Source of the DNA: Dacryopinax spathularia
Taxonomy: Eukaryota; Basidiomycota; Dacrymycetes; Dacrymycetales; Dacrymycetaceae
Direction: 5' to 3'
Assembly (NCBI GenBank): GCA_037974965.1
Contig: JBBPFI010000017.1
Span: 62,001 to 126,000 of the forward strand
DNA length: 64,000 nt
Shown here in pieces: positions 11,349 through 23,552 of this stretch. The notes beneath the pieces are model-generated. The model was not told the DNA's origin. It worked only from the letters and a program-made list of their open reading frames with translations, and made no database searches. A program made the position numbers and the translations under genes. The first letter of the stretch is position 1; each line of letters starts with the position of its first letter.

Positions 11349-12272
11349 ATGGGTGTGTCATGAGGATGGACGGGGTGGGAGTGGCGTATGATTTTTGATA
11401 TCATGTGGTTATATTTGGATCTGACTGATCTGGTGTTTGGCCAGTGTGGGTTTGTGCGCATCCATACAAGTACTTAGAGGGACTAAGCCGAGATAGTTCA
11501 TCGTGCTGAAGAACGACAAACGACACCGCTTAGTCTGCATCTTTCAGTCATAGAGCTCTAATTAATGACTACTACCTTAATGGACCGAGAACAATTTCTG
11601 TGGCAGAAGACCGCAGAAGACTGCAGAGCCCTTTAGACAACTCAAGAACCCCTAAGAAGACCCTGGATGACGCACACAGAGCCCGAAACGCGGGGCACCG
11701 CCCTTCTGCATCGCCTCATCCCTAGCTGCTAAACACACACACACTGCCCCTCCTCCCTGACAATTCTGGTACACCGCTCGCAGTTCGCCGGTCATGCAGC
11801 TCGGATGTATGCACTTTTTCACCAGCCAGCCCGCAGTCAGCAGCGATATCCGCCACGACGGTAGGGAAGAGGATCAAGCGCGGAAAAGCAGGCTGAAAGC
11901 TAGCGGTGTCTCGCGTGCGCGATGGGTCGGGTCGGATGCGCGCGTCTCGGACTACATGCAGTGAGTCCGCGCTGCGTCGGGCAGAGTCTCACTGCCCCCG
12001 CTCTTGCGACACACCGCCCTTCTCGGAACGAGACATTTTGGAGGGAGGGGGTGCATATATTCTGCTTTGGGGGCGGGGGTCGGGGATACGAAACTTCCTA
12101 CTTGCTCCCTGTACTCCGCGCTCGCTAGCTCTTGCGACGTTAGCTGCGCTTGCTGCACTCGTTGTGCCCCCTGCCCGACTAGCGCTCACCCGAGGAGTCC
12201 GACACCGGCTCCGGCACCGGTACGGCTTTAGAGGACGATCTATACATTTCCGAACGAGAAGAGTAAGCAAGT
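11349..12272. other. Intergenic, with a possible upstream exon of the next gene
   Basis: An open frame from ATG 11794 to a GTGAGT donor near 11960 (begins MQLGCMHFFTSQPAVSSDIR), and a second open block ending TALEDDLYISERE before a GTAAGC donor near 12262, could be 5' exons of the gene at 12273. The phases do not join cleanly, so they are left out of the model. Confidence 0.35.
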
Positions 12273-14478
12273 ATGGAGCGGTATAATACCCCCTTCGTCG
12301 GGCACGCGCGCCTGCCCTCCCTTCCCACTCCCCTCCCCTCCCCACCCTCTACCACACCAGTACCAGCATCAGCTGGACAAAGCGCCCGACAACCGCGAAA
12401 ACTGAGCAAACTCCCTCGTCTTTCTCCCTCCTCATCCGCACCATCTCTCGCGCTCCCTACCCCTCTGCCCACACCACGACTTCAACAGGAGGAGAAGGAG
12501 AAGATGGGACCTCGCCAGCCTCCTTTTCGCTCCTCAGCTCGGTACAGCACAAGCTCATTCGCCTCGCCTAGTACTGCGACCACCAGCAGCACCTCACTCT
12601 CCGGGCCAAGTACGGACGCGGCGCAACCAAGTATCCTCTACGGGCCTAGACCGCGACGTAAGCTCGTCTCTCCCCGAAAAGTACGTCCTCCCTCTCTCCT
12701 CTCCGCACACCCATCAGTGCTAACCCAGTGCTCAGCAGCGTCCGCATCCTGCCTCACCACTCATTTCCACCTCGACCCCGGCGGTGCTTAGGACACCGAT
12801 CTACAGCTCCGTCGTCCAGAGACATCACCCTCGTTTGTCCGAGCCGGAGGTCGTACCGAGGAGTCCGATGACCGCCCTGGTAGGGGAAACGGAAACGGAG
12901 ATCCCGCCAACCCCGCCTATGTCAGCTGAGATGATAGCGGGCGGGACGCCAAAAAGGAGAGGGAGTGTGAAACGTCGTCCCTCAACTCGACACTCCCAGC
13001 CCCAGCAGCAGACGCAGACGCAGACCCAAGCAGGAAGAAGACCTTCCCTGAAGGTCCAAACCGCTCTTCCGCCTACTACTGGTGCGAAGGGCGCACGTAG
13101 ACCGTCTCAGCGTCGTCGGCCTTCTGCGCATCGGACGCCGAGCAAAACGAATCCTCCGACCAGGCCTTCAGGTCTGCCGCAGCTGACGGGCAGCCCATCG
13201 CGCAAGAGCCCGCTTCGCACTACCCCTGTTCCTGCGCCCGTGACTAGGCCATTCTTGGCCACACGCCGCGGTCCTGACGCATCAGCACTACGAAAGGGGA
13301 GGAGGGAGAAGATGGATGAAGGGGATGATATGTCGCCCCTTCCGACGCCGACGTATGCACCGCTCACGCCGCCGAAGACGCCTCCTCCTCCTCCTCCTGC
13401 CAAGACCCAACCCCAGACCCAACCTGGAGCCTCCCAGCAGCCATCAGCTCTTCCACCCAAGGCAATAGAGGAGAAGCTCACCGTCCGCCCCCTCCGGCCC
13501 GGCTCGCTCACCATCCCCCTTTTCATCCCCCATCCATCTCCGACGGCCCAACAGAGCCCAGAATCGGCCACACCCAGCCCCAGCCCAACCCCAACAACCG
13601 GACCACTTCCGCCCCAAAGCAAGCTAAGGCAGAACCTCGCCTCCTCACTCCCTCTCCTCTCTCAGCCTGCGCGTGTTCACCGGAGACCGGCGCTCAGGCA
13701 TTTGCCGACTTCTATGACCAGTATAGGAAGTACGGGGAGCGGGAGGACGGCCGATTCCGAGTCGTCGTATGGGGATACGCCAGCTCTGGAGGTGGAACGA
13801 CCTCTGCACTTGGGAGCGCAAGAGGAGGAGGATGGGGTCGTCTTTGCGGGGGAGTCGAGTGGCTCGGACTTGGATACTGCTGAGCTGTACGAGGATGATA
13901 GAGAAGAGGAGGGGGATGGGACGCCGGTGGAGTACAGTGGGCTGTGGGCGGAAGTGGAGGGGTTGTTGAATCGCTCCTCCTTGCTCGGGCAGCCCAACCA
14001 GCCCTCCCTTCCAGAGCCGCAGGGCATGATGCTCCAAGGTGCTGAGAGAGAAGAGGACGAGGCAGAGGAAGATGAAGATGGAGATGGAGAGGGGGACAGG
14101 GGGCAGGTGGCTTATGTTCCTGCTTTTGGACCTGCGTTGGCTGCTGCTCTTTCCCGGTTCTCGCCCTCCAGCAACCCAAGGACCCCCGGGACAGCCAGTT
14201 CCGCAAGCTCTACCAGTGAGCTACACGAAGACGTCAAACACGTCCTTGGTGGGCTTGCTCGTCCTTGCTCCGCCGGGGACGACGAATGGGAAGACGAGGA
14301 TGAGGACTATTTCCCTCGCCCAGACGAGGAAGAGGATGAGGAGGAGTTGGTGCTGGAGGGTCCGACGCCTGTAAGGGAGAGGGCTAGGAGGCTGTTTAAT
14401 CGGCCTACGCTGAGGCGGAGCGGGAGGAGTTTGAGGAGGAAGGTGACGACGACGACGACGATGACGAAGAGGTTGTGA
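12273..14478 (+). CDS. Low-complexity Pro/Ser-rich acidic protein (715 aa), unknown function
   Basis: Exons 12273-12680 and 12739-14478 around a 58 bp intron give 715 residues. The first 600 residues are rich in Pro, Ser, Thr, Arg and Gln, with many SP/TP sites (TPPKTPPPPPPAKTQPQTQP) and basic patches (RRPSQRRRPSA). The C-terminal third has acidic runs (EEDEAEEDEDGDGEGD, DDEWEDEDEDYFPRP) and a helical block EVEGLLNRSSLLGQPNQ, then a basic end, RLFNRPTLRRSGRSLRRK. The make-up suggests a disordered nuclear or cytoskeletal regulator with many kinase sites, but this is inference. The 5' end is uncertain: upstream blocks near 11794 and 12190-12262 may belong to it. Confidence 0.55.
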
Positions 14479-14503
14479 GTTGCTTGACTGCGAGCGTTGT
14501 GTA

Positions 14504-14536
14504 CGATGGACGATGGACGATGGACGATGGACGATG
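14504..14536. repeat. 7 bp microsatellite (CGATGGA) just past the stop
   Basis: Four full CGATGGA units plus a partial one, 26 bp after the stop codon at 14478, probably within the 3' UTR. Confidence 0.85.
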
Positions 14537-14618
14537 TGGGATGAGATGAGTAGGGACATTGTAGAATACAGCATTATGTGTCGATAGTGTACAATGCGTG
14601 TTGTTATTAACTATAAGG

Positions 14619-17600
14619 TCAAGCCTCCACCACCTGCTTCTTCTTCTGCGCTTCCTCGTCGCTTTCGCTCTCGTCCTCCTCCGCTGCCTCCTCACTCTCA
14701 AGCTCAACATCGACCAAGTCTCCGTCGTCTATCGCCGCTGTGGCCTTTCCGCCTGCTCCACCCACACGACCCTCCTGTGTACGATACATCCGAGCGATGT
14801 CTTCTGGCGTACTGGCATTCTCGATCCGCTTGTCTTCTCGAAGCTTCATGAATCGTGGGAAGCGCAGGCTTAGACCTCGATCAGGATCGATCATCCCTTT
14901 TGCTGTGACCGAGGTCGGGGAGATCGTTATACTGTGCATGCATCAGCCGGTCGTTCATCGCAGCGGAAGGACAGGACTTACTCCGCTCCCCGCACCTCCC
15001 ACACTTCGTGCGGCTTGAAGTACACGGTGGGCGAATAACCGCCGGTCTCGACGTCCCACAAAGGTGTCCGGGAGCAGGTCTCGCTGCCTTCCGGGTACTT
15101 CTCATTTAGGTTCTTGTAGAAGGCGTCCGTAAAGCCTGCAGCTTGTCAGCAGAAGCAACAGCTTTGTAGACGCGGGACACACCACTCATGCATTTGCACA
15201 ATGCTACCGGCTTGCCTTCGTTCTCGTCCCATACTGCCAGAAGCACTGGGCTCCACCAGCCAGCTTTCCGACCGTTACCGTGCCACGCGCCGATGGGGAT
15301 GAGATCGAGAGAATCACCGGTCGTGAGCACGTAGTCCTTCTTCAGCTTCAGCCAGGCCATTGTGCGCTTATCTGCACAAATCCATGAGCAGTTGTGACAC
15401 AACTCGCTGCAACCCAACGCACCTGGCTCGTATGTCGCTGGCAACGGTTTTCTCCTCGAGCCGACCTTCTTTTCTTTCTCCTTCCCTTCCTCCTTCACAT
15501 CGGACGCTTTCTTCCTTCCCCTCTTCTTGGGTGATGCCTCCTCGTTGGGAGCGTCAGCACCCAAATCATCATCTATCACCTCCCCGCTGTCGAGGATCTT
15601 GATCATCAGACCCTCGTACTTCCCAGCCACCGCTCGCTCCCAGAACTCGACTATAGCATCGTCGCCTTCCTCCGAATCCACATTCTCCACCCATTCTAGG
15701 CGGGCGGAAAGGCGGACGTCTTGGGGCAGATACGGCGGTAATCTTTCACGGAGCGTTTGACGTCGTTGACGGAATGTTTCGCTCAGAAGTGGCTACATGG
15801 GCGGGCGGTTAGCGACGTACGCGCAGCGATATAGTATAGTGGACGGACCTGGCCGTTCAGATACAGCAGATCGAATACGAACAACCCGACTGACACCTTT
15901 ACATCCTCCAGCTTCACATCCTTTCGGGCGCGGTTGCTCAGCTCTTGGAAACTCTTCAAGGATCCGGTGGCTGGATCCAGGGCGACAACTTCAGCATCCA
16001 AGATGAATGAATCAAGTGTCGGATCTCTGGCAAGGACCGAAGCGAGCATTGCCAGGATGTCGGGATACTGTGAATCCTGTTAGTGTTCGCCCCTATTCTG
16101 GCTCAACTGCATGACGCACCTTGTCTGTCATGTCCTCCAGGTGCCTGCTGAAGACTCGAACGGCAGCCTTTCTCCCATCTCCGATATCCACGACAAACTG
16201 GCTCGCCCCTGATCCGGTACCGTTGACCCTTTGGGACGGATTGATGACATTCACATGCACTTGGGCACGCTGTCCGTCGTACTTCATCTCAGCGCTGAAC
16301 GGTAAGCCAGATAATCGATCGTATATCTCTTCCAAGCTGCGCATGGGACTCCCGAGAGTGGGAAGTAGCGGTACACCTATACGTCCATTAGTACACGGTG
16401 GGAATAGTGAATTGAAATATCGCACCGACGCTGAGCGGCACGCGATCGGGTAGTTCGCCCAGGCGCCCGTTTAACAAGCCATTGATGATGTCGCCGTAAT
16501 TTGGATGTTGGGCATACGTCTTCTTAACGGTTCCCTCAGCCCTCAGCAATATCTCCGTAGCTTTGATCCTCGCTGGATCCGGAGGTGGCTTCTTTTTCCC
16601 TTCTGGTGGTGGTTTGACTTGCTGCCTGAGCTCCTCCGTGACGTACTCTTCCGCACCATCTTCTTGGACAAGATGTGCAAGTGGGGAGAGCGCGAACGCT
16701 CTCGCAACGGCTTGAAGGAGCGTATTCCTAACCGCTCCGACCCGCAAGTTAAGCGAAAGGATGCGATATACCCATCGGACCTCCTCTCCCTGCGCTTGAA
16801 CAAGCAAGCCACGCACGATCTCCTCTTTCCGCTTGACGACACCCTGGCCCTTCGCTGCGGCTATAGCCAGGAGCTTGTCGTATAGGCCTTGGATAGTGAG
16901 AGGGGATGGAGGTATGAGGGTGCGAACGGAGGTCTTCGCGTAGAAGGCAACATCGCCGGGGTCGCCATGTTGCTGATATAGGTGACGGAGGTTGGCTTGT
17001 GTGAGGGAAGTCGTCGCCAGAAGAGCTTTGGATAGTACTGAACCTCCGATATTGAGCTCCGTGTTAGGCTGATATGTTGGACCTATACGATCGATCAGAT
17101 TACGCGCATATAGGCGCATATATGTGCATGCATACCAAGTGAATTCGAAAGGAGGTATACAGCCGCGGTGAGACTAGACGGATCGTGTGCAATGATGTAT
17201 CGTAGAGTGTTCGTCAAGATATTCAAGATCAGAATGCGACTGCGTGTACCAGATAGTGACACTAGCGCATGGGACAAAAAAGCAAAAGGCGCTTTGGAAG
17301 TCGGCCAGGGACATGCTTCGGGAGTCGCGAGCAGTGGGTCGACCAGGAGATCTGGAAACGTCATAACAGTCGGTTTCGACTTCGGTATGGCCAGATTGAT
17401 GTGCTGCTTCGGTGCCGCCTTGCTCGGCGAGGTGGAGGCTGCCCTCAACGATGGATTTGCGGCCAATTCCTCTTTGATTGCGTCCTTCGCATGTGCAACC
17501 GCGGCGTTCGCACTCTTCCACCTAGCTTCTTCTGCTCGAATGGCATCCAAGTCCAGCCCATCCGCGGCAGCCAATTCTCGTGCCAGTTCCTCATCTTCAT

Positions 17601-17859
17601 CCAGCACCTCTACCGGGTCCGACCGGCTCGCCCCTGTCCCTGATCGACCTGACAACGAGGAAGCGGCACCGTCCTGCTTCGCAGCTTTCGGCGACGCGAA
17701 AAAAGCAGCAATGCTCGGTTGCTCTCCATTGTCCTTCTTTGATTTCTTCTTAGCTGGCGAGGAAGCCGTCGTGCTGGTCGCCAGAGGTCTCTTCGACATC
17801 GCCAGTATGCATTGGGAACGCCCAGCAAGTCGGTGTATGCGCGTTGTACGGGAGAGCAT
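14619..17859 (-). CDS. CDC9: ATP-dependent DNA ligase I (Cdc9/LIG1)
   Basis: Joins Okazaki fragments and closes nicks after repair. The N-terminus carries a PCNA-binding PIP box, QPSIAAFF (about residues 47-54), then an acidic linker. The DNA-binding domain is seen as LNIGGSVLSKALLATTSLTQ and YRILSLNLRVGAVRNTLLQA. The adenylation site is AEMKYDGQRAQVHV, with the acceptor lysine in KYDG. Further motifs: DSFILDAEVVALDP (III), YEGLMIKIL (IV), TMAWLKLKKDY (V) and GLSLRFPRFMKLREDK (VI). At least seven short introns. Two in-frame starts exist: 17859 (MLSRTTRIHRLAGRSQCILA, basic and hydroxylated, like a mitochondrial presequence) and 17799 (MSKRPLATST, followed by the nuclear KKKSKK cluster). Yeast CDC9 uses two starts in the same way. 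Confidence 0.95.
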
Positions 17860-19991
17860 TCAGCTCAGCCCGTGATGAGTGGACGACGCGCTCAGCCCGC
17901 AACTCGCAAGCAGAGTTTTGGTGTGGGAGTCACGGAAGAATCGATCGAGGTCTGCTCGATCACAGGCCTACCCTGAACGGGACCGGAGAACCTCATTGCG
18001 TCATGTCCCTGACGTGACGGGAAGGGGGGGAACAGCCACCAAACATGAATTGAAAGCTTCCGGATTTGTCAGCACGGCAGGAACCGGCAGGATAAGCGCG
18101 GATGAGGCGCTTATCGATTGCGCTTTTGGGCGCTTCATACCGCCACGACCACAGGCAGCCACAGCGTACAGTAGTCCTGAGCTGTTCAGAGCATACTCAA
18201 CGATCTCCCTGATGAATTCCGGCGTGGACCATATATCTACGCAGGGGCACCTGGCTGAAAAGCAACTGGGACTCCCATAATCGCCTGCCGAGCCCATGAT
18301 CCAAGTTTACCACATAGAGGACGAACTCCGGCTGGTTGCCGGGGTGGAGCTTGGCATACTCCAGCCTACGACTGGTCGGATTCAAAACGGGAATGCGCAT
18401 GCATTTTACCCCACGCATGTGGGGCAGCTTGTCTCGGTCTTATTTCACTTATCTGCTCTCCGACCGTATTTCGAAAGGCTGCCGACCTCACGGAATTCGA
18501 CGAGATTACCCACCAGATACCCGGTTTCTGCAAGGCACGGGTGGACATAAGGCTGAAACGGTTGATAGCGCTGTTCAGGCAAACTGGCTTGCAATCCAGT
18601 CTGACGCAGCACGCTGCTCGGCGGTCGCCGTAATGTTCGAACGAGCTCAAGGCTCAACACGACGCGCAGGGAGTACTGAATAGCAAACTCTGATATGAAA
18701 TAGAAATTCCTTATCATCACATGTGATCCCTGCTCACCATGCTGACAACTGTCGGAAATGTCTCTGTGGAACTCAGGTAGAATATATTCGATCAAATCCG
18801 GTTCTTTGGAAGAAACCGGGGCCGGTCGGAGCGCGGGGTTGCATTGCGTGCGACCGTAGAATGTGGCACGCTTGGCTCACGCCAGGCTATCACCACCTAT
18901 CACCGAGCATCATGCATTCAATAGAATGTCAATACGGGCGCAAGAACCATAATCTGGGGGCATGGGACTTCTGGCTCAGGCTTTGCCAGCACTCACACTT
19001 TTGAGCACTTCGATCTTCTGCTTCTAGTAGTTCCGTGCCGGTAAACGTCCACATTTGGGCGGTCGGACCCCGGTCCTCAGCCCGCAAGTCAATTGGCCAA
19101 GCGTGCTCTTAATTCATCTGGGGACAATCGCCAGCAGAAACCCTGGCCGAACGCCCAAGGTACGGCATATGACGACAAGGGTCTGCAGAAGCCAGTAAAG
19201 CCCGGCCCCGCTCCAATAATTCTCTGGACTGTGTGGCAACAAAGGTCGACGTCCTGGGCTTCCTTCTGACTGGGCGCGGTTGGTACGTGTCCGAGACCCA
19301 GGGGTAAACGGTTTATCGCCTGTTCTTTCTTCATGACTTGTAAACACCATTTTCACGCTGCAGAGGCTTTTTCCGTCCTCCACTGGTGTGCTTTCCCGCG
19401 AGATGTTCATGTCGCCAGAAATGAGTGTTTACCGTTGCCCTGGGTCGCCGCAGACGAAAGGGGTTACCAGGCGGATTTGAGGGGCTGTGCCGGCGTTCGG
19501 GATGTCCCGGTTCTTCCAATAGCGGCCGGCTGAAGTCTCTCATCGACTTGATAGCAACGGCACGATGACGAAGGAGTTGGAAGGACATGAGAAGCATCTC
19601 CCGCGGCACAGTATCCCGGCAGCGTTTGCGGGTTCCAGCAGATAGTTGACTGTGCACCAGAGGCTCCACGTCAGCAAGATGCGGGGGAACAAGTTGATAA
19701 TTATTCAAGCCCTATCGAAAGGATATCTTTCTACAATGTGTGGTGGGTTTGTGTTTGCGACTAAGAAATACACCGTTAGCACCAGCACCAGCCATCAACC
19801 AAACCCTTCATCCCAAAGTGTATATAACCTTTCAACAGGGACGCAAGGAGACACAAGAAGAAATTCGAAGCCCCACATCGCTTCGTCCCACCTGAGGAAC
19901 GCGGTGTGTATGATACAACAAGCTGTCCGAAAAACCATGAAACAATAAAAGTACACATAAGAAAGAAGGCAAGTGTTCCTCCAGCCTGCCG
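17860..19991. other. Gene-poor stretch between ligase and homeobox gene
   Basis: About 2.1 kb with only short open frames, up to 125 codons (19331-19708 minus), none with a family motif or clear splicing. It contains the ligase promoter and the 3' region of the homeobox gene. A decayed gene or mobile element cannot be excluded by eye. Confidence 0.4.
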
Positions 19992-22203
19992 TTAGCGGCC
20001 TCCGGGGCCATTGTCCTCACGCCTGGGTTCCTCATTGACGTATCTCTCGTACATGTCTTGGCCTCGGTTGGAAGGCGAGAATGATGCACCGTTTCCACGA
20101 AGAGGAGGGAGCTCGTAGTCACTGGTTCGACGTGGAGGCGGCCCGTAAGGGCCAGGATTGGGCTGGTAGTCACGAGAGGAAGACGCGTAGGAGGGCGGCG
20201 GATAAGAAGAGGCCAGCGGATAGCGATCCAGCCGGGCAGCGCCTTCGTACGACCGAGGTGATGTTGCATAAGCATCCTGCTGAGCTCGACCGGGAATGTC
20301 ATGTACATGGCCGACGAAGCCCCGGGGTGGGTTGTTCGACCGAGGAATGCTCGGAGGCGGGTAGTTTGGAAGGTGTGCAGGCGGTCCATATCCTGGGTAT
20401 GGGTCGTAATACGGTGGAGCGCGCTCTCTTGCCTCACGGAGGATCCATTCCCTTGTCTGCTCCGGACCACCTTCGTGTGGGATGCGCTCTACACGAGGAC
20501 GACCGACATTACGGTGCAGAATGGGAGGTTGGGGCACGCCCCGATTGACACGGTTCTTCTCCTGCTGGCGCCGATTCTGGAACCTGAGCGTTGCGTGAAT
20601 ACGCAAATACATTTCCTTGAAGAGGAGCACATACCAGATTTGAACCTGACGGGGCTGCATACCGAGACGTTCCGCCAGCTGTAGCCTCTCCTGGGTAGAG
20701 GGAAATGCGGTGCGATTGTATACTGCAGTGAGGGCTTGGAATTGGCGACTAAGAGACTGGTAAGCAATGGCACAATAACACAAGAGGAGGTCTCACGGAG
20801 TAGTGCGATGTCGCCTTGCCTTCAATTCACCGGCGTCTTGGCCATAAGCCTCGACGACATCAGGCAGCAGAGCATCACTATAGTGGACCCTACTGCTCGA
20901 ATAGTAATCGTCACCGGAAGAGCTGTGCGGATCATAATCTGGCGACAGGCTGAGACTACTGTGTCCTCCGGTCGAGCTTGCTGAGGGATGGCCAGAGTCG
21001 CTTGGTGGCCCTGGAGGGCCTCCGGCTTGGACTGGGCTCGGTAGGGTGAGACTGGTGAAGAGACGTCCCCCTATCGCGCCTGGTAGGCGAGCCGGGCTCT
21101 CGATATGATTCGCAGCGGCCGCATCCATTGAAGGGCTCGCCAATTGGAAACTCGAAGGTGTATGCGGACTCGGTATGTACGGATCCCCGCTACGAGACGA
21201 AGGAGATCGATTGGAGGCCTGCGGCGAGCTGCTTGGATGGCTGCTTCCACCCGAACGCGGAGGAGCGGGGTAAGAGATGTTTGGCGAGGTCTGCGCAGGT
21301 TGAGGAGAGCGATATGCGGGGGCCTCTGGTGGGTGAGCAGTGGAAGATGGCAGGTAATATGGCGACGAGCTGTTTGCAAAGCTGTGTGTTGTTGTGGCAC
21401 CGGGATTATTTGCAGCTGTGCCAGTGCGGGTTATTCAATGTGTTAACCATTATGACAGCAGTGGACTTACGGAAAGCCGAATATACATTGCGACCTGTAT
21501 ACGCGCCCCTCGGGACTGCACTTGAGTGCACCTCACTCGCGGGACCTTCGAACAATTACTTTCACAGTCATAATGTGAAGGGAAAGAGCGTACCGGGATA
21601 GGAGGTCATGGGACTGTCTGACCTATTCAAGGCCTGCGTGGAACGCATGTGGGATACAGGGGCGTCCATCATTGCAGGAGGGGACCTTTGAGGGCTAGGG
21701 TCTCCCATCGGGTGCCTTTCATGGCTTATATGTAGTGACGGTCGCGGTCGATCGGGCTGAGGTGGATCTGATGATGGCATGTGCGATTGCGGATATTCAG
21801 GATGAGCGGGGAGGGTCGAGGAATTCGAAGGATGCGACAGAAGCTCTGGGGTCGGAAGATCGCCCGTGCTCCCGGATGACGGATCGTGATTAGACGCCTC
21901 GGGTTTGCGCTCTGCCGACATTGGCGAGGGGGCCTCCGAGCTAGTATAAGCCGAATCGGGCGAGTCGGTGAAATGCGTAACAGTCAGGGTAAGAGCGTCG
22001 TCGGGTGTATGCTGAAGCTGGTCGACGATTTTAAACAATTTGGGTGGTGTTAAGGCTTCCTTCTCGAGAATGATCTCTGGAACGATAGTACCGGTGTCGA
22101 GATCCGTGGCATTACAACTAGAAACGAAGGAAAGGCCTTGCGAGGGTGAAATTAGCATAGGATGAATGAAGATCACCCGCCTCTTCGGATGGAAGGTGCA
22201 CAA
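19992..22203 (-). CDS. Homeodomain transcription factor
   Basis: The homeodomain lies at about 20570-20850: KARRHRTTP-RQFQALTAVYNRTAFPS, then QERLQLAERLGMQPRQVQIW and FQNRRQQEKNRVNRG after removal of two introns. Helix 3 has the diagnostic WFQNRR. It has the typical 60-residue length, with no three-residue TALE loop insert. Intron 20583-20633 or so splits the W codon of WFQNRR and is 51 bp, stop-free. N-terminal exons are Ser/Pro/His-rich (PSPVQAGGPPGPPSDSGH, SPHTPSSFQLASPSMDAA) with a folded-looking block DTGTIVPEIILEKEALTPPK. The C-terminus is Pro/Tyr/Arg-rich (PPYYDPYPGYGPPAHLPNYP). The real start is uncertain: ATG 22158 (MLISPSQGLSF) is in frame, or exons exist upstream to 23013. No second homeodomain gene is adjacent, which argues against a mating-type A locus. 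Confidence 0.85.
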
Positions 22204-23552
22204 TGACCTTCAGATGGCGGCGGTGAGGGGTCCAGCAGAGGGCCTCAGAGGTCGTCTAGTCACTATATGCCAAATGGATGCCAGGTCGAAGGGAGTTAAA
22301 TCCGAGACGCGCATCAAGGTGGGTTGTGATCTGGCCGGGCCGTGACGAGATGAAGCCAGACCAGAAATCAGTAGCGGTCGTCGTGTTGTTCTTCTGATGC
22401 TGATACTGATGCGAAGAGATGGTCGCGTGATGGCAAGGATGCCTCCCAAGAGCACCGACCGACACTCGGCAGGACCAAGCTCCCGGGGTCCTGCGTGGGA
22501 AATGAAGAAAATACCACCGATAAGCCAATGCGGGTTGCCAGGCACTTGTTAATTATCACCTGATCTCCGCGGGGGCTTATCTTCGCGCAGCGCAGCAAAA
22601 GATTCCCGAATATACTGAGAAGGAGGAAGCCGGAGAGCCTACAATGGCGAGCTTCTCTGCGTGTTTGGAGGACCGCGTGCGCCTTGGGGGAATGGGGGCA
22701 CAGAAAAGCCAGGTGAGCCTTTGATTTCTGAGTCGCACGTATCCAAACTGCGTCGAAGGTGGACTGATACCAGCGAGCCGGGGGATAGTACGAATAAGCC
22801 GGCTCGTGATAACCGGAATTGGGGGAATCGCAAAGCTGCTGACGGGAGGCGTTGGTAGAGAAGGTGGTCTGGGTACAAAAAGAAGAGAAAAGAGATGGGG
22901 CGATGACAGCGATGGGTTCTGTGCATAGAAGAAGGCCTCGATATCAGTAAAGACGGGAGCGGAGTGATTGGTCCAGGGCGGCAAACGTCAGGGTCGGGAT
23001 AAGGAGAAGGCATGGTGAACCCCCCGATATGCCTCCGTTTACCGAGCTGTCATTAGCCTTGGGATGATAGGATGTCCTGAGCGTTGTTAGAAAGAGTGCC
23101 ACAGCGTGATTGACCGTGCCGAAATTATGTATCCACGTGGCGAATGAGGCAAAATACCGCACGACAACGGGGGAAGAGATAACCGCCGGGTCCAAATCAA
23201 ATGGGCAATTCATCCTGCCACGGGAAGATAACGGACTCAGTCCGAACCCTTTCATCTTCCCCCTCTTCTTTAGCCTTTACCCGGGGTCTCGCGCGCGGAC
23301 ACAATCCATTTTAGCCTACAAACCCGTCCCTTGCTTCTTGCCAGTTTCCCTGCTTCTCGTTAGGGGTTAGGAGCAACAAACAGTCCTCAACGTCTCCTCT
23401 CTGCTGCGATGGCTCCTAAGCGGCATGGATGGGGGTTATCTTGCAGCAATATCAACCCCTCCTTCGAATAACGATGCGTTTTCGTTTCTGCTGACGTCGA
23501 CCAAGCGCGCATATATGCACCAGAGCAGTGTTATCCTTGCGTTCGAACATCA
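22204..23552. other. Upstream region of homeobox gene with unresolved minus-strand exons
   Basis: ATG 23013 opens MPSPYPDPDVCRPGP. A strong pyrimidine tract and acceptor (TTTCTCTTCTTTTTGTACCCAG, near 22885) leads into an open block with CDSPNSGYHEPAYSYYPPAR. These could be 5' exons of the homeobox gene or a separate small gene; frames could not be joined with confidence. 23040-23552 is the divergent promoter area of the kinase gene. Confidence 0.35.

Noticed and set aside
18445-18795. 116-codon minus open frame
   Set aside because: No motif, no splice continuation and no match between strands or neighbours.
22639-23013. 125-codon minus frame starting MPSPYPDPD as a gene of its own
   Set aside because: A strong acceptor inside it and competing open frames suggest part is intron; it may be the first exon of the homeobox gene, so it was not called separately.
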